From: Tyto alba
Lineage: Eukaryota > Chordata > Aves > Strigiformes > Tytonidae
Direction of reading: 5' to 3'
Assembly (NCBI RefSeq): GCF_018691265.1
Contig: NW_024881316.1
Location: 28,889,319 to 28,953,318, forward strand
DNA: 64,000 nt
The notes beneath the pieces were generated by a model, which saw nothing but the letters and a program-made list of their open reading frames with translations, did no database searches and was not told the DNA's origin. This document shows, one piece after another, positions 11,821-24,700 of the stretch (within the stretch, counting starts at the first letter, position 1; each line of letters opens with the position of its first letter). Both the position numbers and the translations under genes were made by a program.

Positions 11821-12979
11821 TGAAGCCTCAGGCTGGAGTCCTGCTTCTTCCATCTTAGCTACTGCCACCTCAGAACAGGGGCAGGGCCCTGTTACCCTTA
11901 ATGGAAGTGTCAGGACAGGAAAATGTCCCAGAACCTCTTCTTCAGCCGAAGGCTTTTTGTTACAGAATAAAGAGCACAACGGCAAGTGGCAAAAGGAAGA
12001 TGAAGCCTGACTCCTGTCATGGGACATTTGTAAGAGAACTGAAAATTAGTTACTACAGAGACAGATTTTTCCAAACCTCTTTTTTTAGCTTCTCACAAGC
12101 CCTTTTAAGTCACTTCTCTCCCTCTTCAGTTTAGAGGCTAGGGGCAATACCCCTCAGCTCTCTTAATACCTTTCCATGATTCTCACAGTATTTGAATCTT
12201 CCATAGTGAGCATCTTCCAAGGTAAGGGTGTGTCCCCTAGGAGCTTGCATTCTGTCTGCAGGAGGACAGTACTTGCTGTCCCTGATCAGAGACCTTCAGT
12301 CAGCATGATGGGTGAAGAGCTCAGCACAGTATTAAATCAAACACTGACTTTAGAATCTTTAAAACTCTCAAGGAAAGCATGTATCTATTAATGTGCGTAT
12401 TTACAGGAAGTTTCAAGATGGGCAGCAAAGCTGGAACCATGTTAAAGGAGTGATGAACAGATGCCAGCCATCACCAACCAGTGTCAAAGTTACCGAGGTC
12501 GTGCAGACCTGCACCCATGACATTACCTAATTAAACAGGGTACAAGTATTTGTTGAAGAGAAGCTGCTGCTTCCTTAACAAATCCAGGAGCTACAGCAGT
12601 GCTTGGGCTGGCAAACAGGCTTGCAGCAATATTCTGAACAAACAGGAATAAGAGTGGATGTCACTGGCTCCACACCTGACCATTACCATAGCTATTAGCA
12701 GAGACACCTTAATTGAAAGACAACAACCCCACAAAACCCTGTAGTGAAAAATCCACCTATCACCAAATTCAATGGGTAAGGTTAGTATAGTACATCACTA
12801 AAATTTAAGTTAAAGCAAATAAAACAATCTCCTGAGGAAAAATATTCTCTTCTTGTGAAGCCTATTAACAGTCTAGCTATCCTATTAAAAAAAGTGCTAA
12901 TACAAGCAATTACTGAAAAGCAATGTCACTTGGACTGCTTGTATGCTTCTCATTCCAGTACCAAGTACTACAGAGAGAG

Positions 12980-13011
12980 GGTTATAGAAAGATCTGGTTA
13001 TAGAAAGATCT
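12980..13011 (+). repeat. Perfect 16-bp tandem duplication
   Basis: GGTTATAGAAAGATCT occurs twice back to back with no mismatch, indicating recent local slippage or duplication close to the predicted 3' end of FBXO25. Confidence 0.85.
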
Positions 13012-13059
13012 TAAAAATTTAAATTGATTCATCTCTATGCACAAGAGACTTCTAGGAAT

Positions 13060-14249
13060 AATAAATAAAACCATGATTTATTACACTGTACAAAACTAGA
13101 TTCAGAACAAGCAAGTGCAGAATATAGTACATGATTTATTTTTTCTGTACATTACATAGTATTTGTTAAGTTCCACTGACAACCCCAAAACTTCCTTAGT
13201 TTTCCTTTACCTGCCTAAGCCAAGCGATTAATTTTGTTCTACAGGATGGAGGAAAGTAGCTTCCTGGAGAATTTAGCATCTGATTAACCTGGCAGAAGGT
13301 GCTTCAGCTCAGATTGACTTTCAGTGTTTCCCATAGCATGTAAAGACTTCCCAGGTTAGAACCTCAGCTGGTAGTAAAATGTCCTGCCACTGTACCAGTC
13401 TAGAAACAAACAACTCCACGGTCATTAAATTTCAATAATGTCTTCATCTTAGAAGATTAATTAATGCAGTTGCAGCTGTAGACATACCAAACAGTATAAA
13501 TGAAGGCTGCAGCTACTATTACAAAAAAAAAAGAAAAAAAAAAAAAAAAATCACTTTCCAGTAGCTCCAGATTGGTCTTGAGTTATACAGGATGTGCTGA
13601 GATAGGTTATGTGTTTAATAAAGTCCTTAAGAAAAATAAATATTTTTGCATAATGTATATACAAAGATTGGTTGATTTCCTTCACTTATAGGTCCCACAA
13701 CAGATATAACCAGAGCTATATTTTATTCACTAGTTCACAATGATTAATGCCACCTTGGTAACTGATCTGTTAAGAGTCCAAGAGAATATTAGCCTATTCT
13801 TTGTAATAGTGCAAATTATACAGAGGTGTTTTGAAAACAGTGGCTTAAAGAAAGAAGGATTAACAAAAAAACCCCTCCTTTGGTCCCTGTAAGACTAGTT
13901 TAACTCTTCCATGAAGTCTTCAAAACTCCCCCACATAATTTTAACCAACTATTAAGGCCTCAAAAGAACGGACTCGAAGTTAAGATGAAAATGGTCTTTC
14001 TTGGACTTGAAAAGAAGTCCACTGAAGATTTCCTGACAGAAATTTTCTTAATGTGTCTCCTTCTCCTCAGCTCTTTTCTGCACCAGAACAATACACCAAA
14101 TAAACCTGTCTGATAATCTCCCCGGAATCTTTTTTTTTTAAACTACAACAAAACATTACACTTAAATATATTGCACAAAAAGCATAACGTATCCTGTCCG
14201 ACTCTTCACAAAAATGGCCACAAACACAGGAGAACAGCTACTGAAAATC
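13060..14249 (-). other. FBXO25: FBXO25 3' UTR (end uncertain)
   Basis: This is the - strand sequence after the FBXO25 stop. AATAAA motifs on the - strand (TTTATT on +) occur at 13,722-13,727, 13,135-13,140 and 13,077-13,082; the last two are close together and make an end near 13,060 reasonable. The stretch includes homopolymer tracts at 13,521-13,550 and 14,408-14,425 (the latter in the last intron) but no recognisable repeat. Confidence 0.5.
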
Positions 14250-14339
14250 TCAGAATTTGAAGAGATCAATGAAATGCTGAGGAGATACTGGCATAAGACA
14301 GGTGTTTGGATCACTGGCTGTGCAGGGGTGCCCTGTATC
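14250..14339 (-). CDS. FBXO25: FBXO25 exon 10, coding part (residues 333-361 and stop)
   Basis: The acceptor TTTTGCAG precedes 14,339. The 29 codons encode [14 protein letters not shown] and [13 protein letters not shown], with TGA at 14,252-14,250. The C-terminal FIDLFKF ending is diagnostic of the FBXO25/FBXO32 family. Confidence 0.96.
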   Translation of the reverse strand, partial: DTGHPCTASDPNTCLMPVSPQHFIDLFKF

Positions 14340-15735
14340 CTGCAAAACGAAGGAGAAAAAAAAGTAAGTTGTTTCCATACCCACAATCTCCCCTCCAACC
14401 CCACTTAAAAAAAAAAAAAAAAAAAGGCAAAAATTAAATATAGACACATGCAACCACTTCCACTGTAAACAAGAGCAGCAAGTTCCTATCGGTTTAAGAA
14501 TTCACCATATTTTTCTTTAAAAGTTTTAGACTAAGTTAAGAAAATAGGCCTTTCCGGTTTGACTGTTGTAGTGCAAGGTAGCTTCAGATTTCAGGAAAAA
14601 AAACAGCCCACCAACCAACCCTCTCCTACCAAAACCAGAACTTGAATCAGAGCTCTTGAAAAAAGTTTCATATTCCATATCCATTAATTTTTGATACGTG
14701 TAATTAAAAAAAAAAATCTGCTTTTTTGAACCTAAATTATCTGTTTAATGAAAATCTGAAATTACTACTTCAAGGGGGAAAATAAGCTCCTTGCTTTCCC
14801 ATTGAAGGGCAGCAGACACTTCAAAAAACAACAAACCCCAAACCTGAACAGCATGTTTAAATTCCCATTTTTTCTATCTTACTTGTTTTTCCCCCCAACA
14901 TCTTTTTCTCCTCTTTCACTCCTACCTTTTCCCCACCTGAAGGCATTGCCTTAAAACAGAAGTTAGCAGCCAGGCAAGTTAGGATTATAGAAGACAAGAC
15001 AGAACAGAAAGGCTTTGTCATTACAAATTCACTAAGCCTGCAGTGCTTGCTTTCTTATTACAGAGACTTGAACTCAGCACAATTGTCTGATTATTTAAGA
15101 TTCAAATTCCTCTTCAAATGGAAAGTTCAGTTTTGCACCTTATTAGTACCCTCTAAAGGAAGAAAACACTAGAGGTCGAATGAGAAGATTCCAGACAGTT
15201 CAGTGGAGACCTTAAACACCTTGATCAGTAACTTTGTAAGGCTTAGAAACTGTCCTCCCCAGGCCTTAAGGGGTTTCTCTCACTTTTCCACTGGTGTTGA
15301 TGAATTCACCATGTGGGGCAAGAAAAATAGAGTAAATATTAAGTAGATCACAGACCACTGCACTCTTCATTTCTTTCATTTCCATAGGAAATGAAGTTAC
15401 ATGCAATTCAGTTAATAAAAGGACAGAACCTGTAAGTGAATTTTTTTTCTCCCTTGGCAACTTACATAAGGAAAGTGCTGTCAAAGATGCCATGTTCCTG
15501 TCCAAGGTGTTTCCAACACCAAAGTGCACCAGGTGAAACACATTCTGAACACTGCTCAGCTCTTCCAATGAAAATTGTTACTCTATAGGTATATTATCTG
15601 TATTTTTCCATTAAGTCCACAGATGACTACATAAAAATATCGTGTGGTATCTCCTCATCTTCCCACTTTTTTTAATAATTACTTTAACATCATTTGAGAA
15701 CCAGTTGTTACATTCATGACACAGAGGGGGAAAAG

Positions 15736-15768
<33 letters not shown>

Positions 15769-18700
15769 CAGACCAATAGATTAAACACCAGGTGGAACTG
15801 CCTGTTTGGGGAAGTTGCAGATGAGAAAGAACAGACTTAAGATCAGAAGTGTTAAACCTAACACATTAATCTGGAGATGACATCTGCAAGGAATAGCTAC
15901 ACCACAGCAAAAAACACTCTCAAATGTATTTGCTAATGAACTATCATCTTCTCTACCCATTGCCATGTCAGTGTCATGTCATCACTTTCCTAGTTCCCAG
16001 AACAACACAATCAGAATTAGGATTCTGGGAAAGCATCTAGGGTTTATGCCCTTTCAGTGCTTATTTATACTCCTAAATATTTGGGACAGAATTTGTAACA
16101 CGCTATCTGCCTTGCTCTGCACATTGTCATAAAAATGCCTTTGAAAGCTCTGCTCAGTCAGGAATTACAGGTCCAATAAAAATCTCAGTAGCATCAGTTC
16201 TTAGGGGTTTTAGCTATTAAAAACAACAGAAACAGCAATTTTACAGTGAAAAAGAAGTGATAAGGACTGAAAAGAAGAACGGTAACTGTCCTCTAATTAT
16301 GAGTATTCCTCCTTCCAAGAAAAATGTATTTCCCTTGCAATTATATTTAATAGTGTTCAAATCATATTGATTTTCAATGTATCTGCTTACAGCTAAACCA
16401 GAATTCTTTTAAATTAACAAGAGGATTCACCAGAAGTGTTTACTGGCAAGTGTAGTTGGTTTCATCCTCAAATTTTATCATAACTGGACATTAAGAAGCT
16501 CCTGTAACAACTATGGAGCTACAGTCCCTTTCTGTATAATTATTTCCACCATTTCTTCATTCAGAAAGCAACATTATATTTGCTTCCCCCCCAGTCTCCC
16601 AAGTCATATGCAGCCTGTTTTGGGAATTTCTTTTTAGAGAGACTCTCATTAAAGTATGTATGACTACAGCATTCCAAGTGGAACAAAATCAATTTTAGTA
16701 CCTTTGCATTCAAGAAAGTTACCTGAGGTTCACGTTACTCTTTTCAGAGTTAAGGACTGAATTGAATACATCAGGGAGTGCAGAAACAGTTTGTAACACA
16801 CAGTGCAGAGAAACGTATTTCTTAGCAAAATCTGGCTGATCTCACTGACACCATGCACCTATGTTCATGAGAAGTTGAATTATGGTCCCTACTTTAAAGG
16901 GCATTAACAGGGAATATGGCAATAATAAACAAACCTGATGGAAAACTGAGATGGAAAGTCATTGCTACCTTACCTAATAGGGAAACAAGTAACAGAAGTA
17001 TTCCTGCTGCTAAACTGATGTGGGGAAACAAAATCAAAACAGAGCATCAGACAATTAGAAATGAACATGTTATTCACTTTGACATTACAGAGCAGTCAGC
17101 ATTGAAAACAGATGAGACACACAGGAAATACCTTGAGTAACAAAGCAAGGTGGTAGTCCTTTGAGATCGTGAAGAAGGAAGCAGGAAGGAGAGCCATAAA
17201 GTAAAAGAAGCAGAGTTAAGGTTTACTGAAGCTAAGGCTCATACACCATTTAGAAAATAGTCTTTTATTCTTGCAGCAAATCACAAGCACCTGGAGAACC
17301 AAAACCAGCACAAGCCCCAGGACAAGTAAAACCAAACACGAAGCATATCACTTGTGCAAAACAGTTATACTATTTTACATTAAGCCCTGAATGATACTGA
17401 AAGAAGAAAAGGTATTCCAGCTTCTGTGGCTGTCTCTGGGATAACTGAAATGTGCTACTGAGTGAGCTATGAAAATAAAAGAACCGCCCGCAATTGCAGT
17501 GTTGCCTAGTGGAACAGAAGAAATAGTATACACAAAAAGCATTCACAGAGGCATCAGTAATCAATTTGCCATTACCTTTACACTACTGAAATAAATTATT
17601 TTTCTCACTTTCGTCATGGACAAAAACTTTACCAAGAAGTCAGTTCTGAAAGATAAGTCATTTGTCCTAAGAAACTCCTCATCTCCAGATGTTCTATTAT
17701 AGCACTCTACCTCCTAGAATGAATTTAGGAGTCTCCTTCTTACTGTATTTAACATTACTATGGTCACAGGTTTTAAACAAATACAGGAATAGAAATGCTG
17801 CTTCCTGTAAAGCTCTTATAGACTTGTTAAAAGCAACACTAAGATTATTATAGCATACTGAAAAGTGAAAAGTCATTTTCTATCTTCAACTGTTTGCCAA
17901 TTCAATTCAGTAACCATCAGCCCCTTCTTTTGCAAGGCCTTCTTCAAAAGGACACAAAATGCAGGACTGAAAGCATTTCCCTCTGGTGGGAAGAGACAGC
18001 CCCCTCATGTTGCCAGCAATTACTTTACATTAACAATGCCATTAACTGATGAAAATTCTTTTCATCCCTAGCTAGGCCTGTGCTTTGCAGCTATTCCAGA
18101 ACCTTGCTGCTTTGCTTCTTAAGAAACTTTTAACTCTCAGCGTAAGTTTACCCACAACTAGTTTCTACAACTTGTTCGCATCAAGGATGTCCCTTAGCTT
18201 AAATGATTTCCCTAAGCAGTCTCATCTCTATTCATCCTTTCCCAGTCACTGAAAATAATTTATGGAGGGCAGTCACATTCCTTACTAGCTTTAACACAGC
18301 TAAATTAAAAGAAATTAACCTCTGCTAGTCTTCTTCATGCCCTGATCACTTCAGTACTTTTTCCTCTGCAACTAATTCAAGAGCAAAGCAAAACACTGGA
18401 AAAGGGGAGGAAAAAATGTGCAATACCAAGAAGTATTCAGCTCACTGCCTAAAGTTAATCTGAATGCCCTTGAAAGCAAAAGTGACCTGGTTTTTGAATT
18501 GTACCATTAAAAGAAACTGAATTTTTACATATTATATACTATCTGAAGAATCCAGTGCTTTTATTTGTTTCGAAATTCAAACACTTGCTACCTTCCTTCT
18601 GTAAAGTAACTGTGATTTCTCTTTTGAAGTTTGTCCTTGGTGTTCAGGTTTTTCAGGTTTTGTGGTTTTGGGTTGTTTTTGTGTGTTGTTGTTTTTTGTT

Positions 18701-21700
18701 TTTTTGTTGTTGTTGTTGTTGTTTTTTTGTTTTGTTTTGGTTTTTTGTTGCTATATGCCTAATGGAATTATGCAGAGTAAAAGCTTCAGTTGAGAAAAAA
18801 ACCCTGTACATTAAATAAATATATATATATGTGTGGTTGACATATAATTGTATCTACAATGTATTAATCTATCTAATCAAGTATGATACACAAACTCGAA
18901 TGAATTGTCAAAGCCTGATAAAAGTTCTTTCTGATTAAGAAATATTTTCACCTAGCACAGAATTTTTCTAGAACTAATAAAGTACCTCCTGTCCTGCTGC
19001 TCCCCACTTCGCTTCCCATCTCTCTTTAGAAAGCTTGGAAAAGGATACACATACAAGTGCTTGAAAAAGCAGAACTATTTTTCCCTCCATATAACTGACT
19101 AGCACTACTTTACTCACATTTCCCTGTAAACAGAGGGACTGTTTTTCAGACCAATGATTAATGTCTTAGTGTCCCTACCAATAAGGTGCCAGTTGTGCAG
19201 AAACCAATTTGTTTAACAAATCTGTTTCAGCCTGATCAAACATTTACTTTAAGACAGTGACAAGGCTTAGACTCTAAGACATAGAAAAGGAAAACTGCAA
19301 TGCAGGCTCGCAGAATAATCAAGTTGGGAGGCACCTCAGGAGGTCTCTAGTCCAGCCTTCTGCTCAAAGCAGGGTAAACTATGAGATCAGGCCAGGTTGC
19401 TCTGAGCTTGATCTAGTCAGGTCTTGAAAACATCCAAGGATGGAAACTGCACAACCTCTATGGTCAAACCATCCCCTTGTCTGGCTGTCCTGGCAGGTTC
19501 TTAGGTTACTCTGAAGACATTTTCTCCAGCATCTCCACACAGGGCACTTCCTCAAGCCTCCCTGATTATTTGGCTCTCACCTGAACTCCATCCAGCTTCT
19601 AAGTATTTTTTTTTGTATTGGGGACCCCCAGCTGGATGCAGTAGCCCAGATGCAGTCTAATGAGCACCAAGTGAAAAGGGATAATCACTTTCCTCACCCT
19701 GCTGACCATGCTTTTGTTACAATAGCTGATCCCAAACACCTGCTATAGCATTTTAGTGATGATGCATGCAATTAATCTATAACCACACCATTACTTTAAG
19801 ACCTGCTCAAATCTCCAGGATGACACAGTCAGCACTGGAATGGCAATCTAGTAGGTACTGCTCATCAATCTAAACAAAAGTACCTTTAGAATTTACTGTG
19901 TTGTGTTTCAATAAAAACATAAAACCACAAAATAAGTGCTGTTATTCCAGTAGTAGATTGGAGTAAGTCAAAGCAACAAGACATCTGCCTGCACAGGTTC
20001 ACTGCCTCTTACTGTCACACAAGATGTACAAAGTTAAACATTTAATTCCAAACATATTTTAGTCAGTCCTAATATTAAAGTGCTATAGTTTCAATTATAC
20101 CAAGATCAGAATGAGAGAAATTTACTGTAGAAAGCATTAACCCTTTAGACAGCAAAGCCAGACAATCCAAACAAATCTGACACCAAAAATGCCCACCTGC
20201 ATGCACACTGTGTGCTTACCTTTAAAATTTCCACTTTCAAAGAGAAAACTTTACCCTACATATTGGGTAACATGATAGATTTATTCCACTGCAATGAACG
20301 GTTCTTAGTCATTCTTGACACAGATTCTTCAGCAAATGCCCAGGCTTTTCACAGCAGAAGCCCATTCTGACTACCTGCTTTCCTACTATTAAGTTAGCAA
20401 AACATGTCAGTACCTGGAAGAGCTGCTGTATACTCAAATTTAAGATAACATCATTCAGCACCATGATACATCTATGAAAGCTAGCTTATCCTGTTAAACA
20501 GCCCAGTTTTTTCTATAGAAAATAAAAAAGCCTCACACTGGCATGCAACTCCACTTAAAATCACAGAAAGACTACACAAGAGCAAGTAATTTCTGTAAAT
20601 CAGAATACAGGTATTTTCAAGATTTCTCAAACACTTCTTGTTCTTCACTGTTGTCCTGGGTTTGAGTGGTGAGGTTTTTGGTAGCAGGGGAGGGGACTAC
20701 AGAGGTGGCACCCTGTGAGAAGCTTCTCGAAGCTCCCCTGGCTCCAAATCAGACCCACCTCTGCACCAAGGCCGAGCCAATCAGCTGCGCCTCTGCGATA
20801 ATGTATTTAAGGGGCCTGGGAAGAACTGGACTTGTGAGGAAGAGTTGTGGCAGCTGTGTGAGCACCAAGGTCAGTGGAGGAATGGAGGAAGAAAGGAGGG
20901 GGGGAGGTGTGCAGGAGCAGAGACCCCCCTGTATCCTGTGGTGAGACGGCAGGGCGGCCCCCCCTGCCACCCATGAAGATCTACGGTGGAGCAGATGCCG
21001 ACATAGGGTCTATGCGGGGCCCAAGACAACTATTTAACCCGTCTGTGCCCAAAGGAGGCCAGGATCCTGTGGAAAGAAGCAGCCCTGGCTTTTGTAGTTC
21101 GGTGCTGGGAGGACTGCAACATGTGGGGGTGTCCCATTCTGGAGCAGCTCAGGAAACACTGCATCCTGTGGGAAGGACTCAAGTTGGAGAAAAGTTGTGG
21201 AGGACTGTCTCCTGTGAGAGGGGGACTACACTGGAGCAGGGGGAAGAAATTCCTGAAGCTCTCCCCCAGCTCAAGGTTAAATAAGTGGCAGCACTGACTG
21301 CACCCCCCATTCCCTGCCCCCTGCACCACTGCAGGGAGGAGGTAGAGATATCGGGAGCAGAACTGAGCCTGGGAAGAAGGGAGGGGTGGGGGGAAGGTGT
21401 TCACAAGATGTGGCAATGCTTCTCACTGTCCTACTCTTGTCTGTTAAGTGTTATTGTTAGAGTCAAATTTAGCATTTTTTTGCTTTCCCTAACAAGTCTG
21501 TCTTTTGCCTGTGACCACAATGAGTGACTTATCCCTCCCTGTCCTATCTGGAATCCTGAGCCTTTGCTTATTTTCTCCTTCTCAGCACTCGGGGAGAAGG
21601 CGGAGTGAGCAGCTTTGTGGTGCTCAGTTGCCCTCTGAGCTCAAACCACAACACTGTCCACTTAGCACTACTCGTATCTGGTCTTTGAGCTGTAAAATTA

Positions 21701-24700
21701 AAGAAGTCTCACTAAAAGCAGTACTATGTGTTCACACACAAGTTAAACATGAAAATGTCCTACTGAGATTAAAATAATTCTGTACAACAGAATAAGCTTC
21801 GTGATAAACATCAAAATCAACGTAAAATGCATTTTGAATGAAGTTTCAAACGTTCCTCCAAGCTGGAGGACAGAGCAAGACTATAAAAATACAGAATTTT
21901 ACACCAATGTGGTAGGAATACTATAGTAATAAGTTCTCATTAGAGATGTATCAATTGCCATGCCATCATTAGAAAAGGGCTGTCAAAAAAGGCCAACTTC
22001 AAACAAGTTTCTAACAACTCTGCATAAGATTAAATAGATATGACGACACAGAGTGCAACTCTTTCCACATGACCCTTTTCCTTAAAATTCTAAGTTAAAT
22101 TGAGGTTATCAGATATGAAGAGATAAGAATGCTGGATAGAGAGCAACTTTGGAATTTAATAGTGACTCTATATGGAAGTTTTATATATTATTTAGAAGTT
22201 AGATATTAGTCATCCAATCACATTTCACATGAGAAAGCTGACAAGATAATCTTAATATTTTTCCTTTCAGATGATCACCAGTAACTGTTTGAACTTATTT
22301 CTGATTATCTATTTCAAAGCTCTTACCTTCCAAAACAGAATACTACAGTGTCGACAGAAGTGCAAGGTGTCCCCGTACTGTTCCTTTATTGGGTAATATT
22401 TCTGAAGTGCAAAGTACATCAGCTTCCAGTCAATGTGACCTTTCTCTGATGGAATCAAATGCCTACAAAACTGAACATAAAATTAGTATCTTCCTTTAAA
22501 ATTGTTAAAGAACTAGCTAAATGAGGTAAAGGACTGGAAAAAAAAAAAAAAAGGAAGTTAAACTGAAGTTCTGTAACTGTAATTCTTTGAAGTCAATAAA
22601 CTGACCTCACAGATCTCTGCAAAGCAGTGAGACAGATCTAGCCACAAAAAAAAGATAAACCACTAAAAATAGGAGGGTGCATATTTGCCAAGAAAAAGTA
22701 GACCATACACAGCTGATCTAACTCTACTGTCTTGAAATTATTCTAATTATAGTCAAGATCTATATAACAAAAACAATATTTAGAGCTGTAATTAATTTTA
22801 TACTTTTTTAAAAACCACTCAGGAATGAGATTAAAAAAAATGATTGTGCACTACAAATAGTGTTTTTCTGTTAAGACAGCAACTGGATTTAAATAATGCT
22901 TTTTATTTTAAAAGTATGTGATTATTTTTCACATTTACTTATGATCTCTCTAGAAGGATAGTAATAATCAGTGATTGATGTACTTCTTGAGGACATAATC
23001 TGCATGTAAAGATTAGCTAATCCACAATGGCCATCTCTCCCCGGATTAATACACAGCCAAGGTTTATTAAGTATGTACTTGTAAAAGGCTTCTCCCACTC
23101 TGTGTTGATTAATACTAATGCATTAAGGACTTTCTCAATTCAGAAGACAACTCCTAGATGGGGAGAATAGCGCTGCCTTCTTGATACCAGCTACAATTCA
23201 CAGTTTCATAATAACTTCCCTGTGTAGAGTTCTCGTTTTTTCCAAAAGTGCTCTTTGGATATCAAGTATGTTTTTGTGGTTTTTTCAGTGGTTCAACAAA
23301 TATACTGCAAAGGACAGGAAGAACAACCTAACATGATTCTGTACCTTAAGGCAGTACACTTTCAAACTGAAAAAGCAGAATTTGGGATTGGAAAATAAAT
23401 AAAATCAATAGATTTCCATTGTTAATAACATAATAAGAAACAGAATGTGAACATTTAGAAATGTAATGGAAAAACTGTGTACAAGTGTCCTTTGTAAGGC
23501 ACAGGGATAGCTAATTCTACTGAACTGCTTAAATTCACTTTTTCCCAGCGTTACCTTAGTATAACAGCTTCCCCTCCAACCAGTTTTGTCACTGTTCAAT
23601 AGACCTTACCTCACCTAGCCTCAAAATCTACCCAAATGATACATTAAGCTTAAACTTCTTATCATTGTAACTTCACCTTCCATTCTTCTGAGCTGCTTCT
23701 GAAGGAGTGTTTTTCAGTTTTCTTTTGTCTGTCCATATTCCCCATGAAGTTCACTCTAAGGCTTTTCATCTCACCAAAATTCTTATTTGGGTCAACTATA
23801 CAAGTTAATTGATCTTCACTTTTACTTTTCTTGTTATAATAATACTTAATCTGGTAGTCACCAACCAAACGGTAGCACCACAACCCATCTGATTTAAGAA
23901 TGCCTATTTTCACTTCCTCCAGTCTGGAATGCACTAGGTTTTTAAAGTTCTTCTTCCAGCTCTGATGAGGTAATTTACATTTTCATAGTTTCATTTTCAC
24001 ATAGTCTGATTTTGTCCCAGCATATATTACTGTCAGAGGATGAATACAGTTCTGGAGGCATTCCTAGATTAATTTAATGCTTTCTATGAGGAAGTGACAG
24101 AAAAGTACAATTTCTCTTTTTGTTCTTAATTTCAAAATCTCAAGCATGTGTTCTTTTTTGAAAAAAAGAAAAAAAAAAAAACAACAAAAAACCAAACCAA
24201 CCAATTTTGGCTTCACTAGACTGTTCAAGTAGCCTAGAAGTTTGAGGAATCTGTTTGCCTACCTTGGTTAGTAAAACACTTCTGCTTTAGGTACTAAAAT
24301 TAGAAACACCATAGAGGTATCCTCTACCACACCTGCTGGGGATTGTGTAGTTTAACAAAAAAATCTTACAATAGACATTTTTAAAAATAATGCAAGGAAA
24401 CAGTCCGATAGTTATCCTAAACTCACAGACATGCTTAATACAATTTTTAGTACAAACCAGGCCTCCAAAAAAAAAAATATATAGAACATTGCCACTATTA
24501 CTGGACACTGTCACAGTTTTAATCTCAAAAAGGTTGAGTTCATACTTCATTATTAGTATACCATATTGCAAAGGTAAGGGCCACATTTATGAAAATTATA
24601 GAGAGTTTATTACCTGCTTTTCTGCAAAATGGTACTGGCAGAGCTTTTTCCACAACTGTCTGTCTTCACTGAGCATGTACAAAGTTGGGGTCACTTGACC

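Larger units (their letters stand above)
3986..13060. other. Intergenic region between convergent TDRP and FBXO25
   Basis: There is no recognisable protein-coding gene here; the open frames lack family resemblance and consistent splice structure. The region holds GC-rich islets at about 4,320-4,720, 6,480-6,680 and 7,500-7,900, a G-rich minisatellite, a (TTTA)n microsatellite and a CR1 copy at about 11.3-11.8 kb. The rest is unremarkable AT-rich sequence. Confidence 0.6.
14340..22326 (-). other. FBXO25 intron 9, with CR1 and LTR insertions
   Basis: This 8-kb intron carries an A28 run (15,736-15,763), a T/G-rich tract (18,636-18,750), a CR1 copy (about 19,305-19,760) and a solo-LTR-like element (20,652-21,653). 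The open frames inside it come from these repeats or are chance. The remainder shows nothing recognisable. Confidence 0.8.

Noticed and set aside
15736..15763. Poly(A) tail of a processed pseudogene
   Set aside because: No coding remnant or target-site duplication next to the A28 run.
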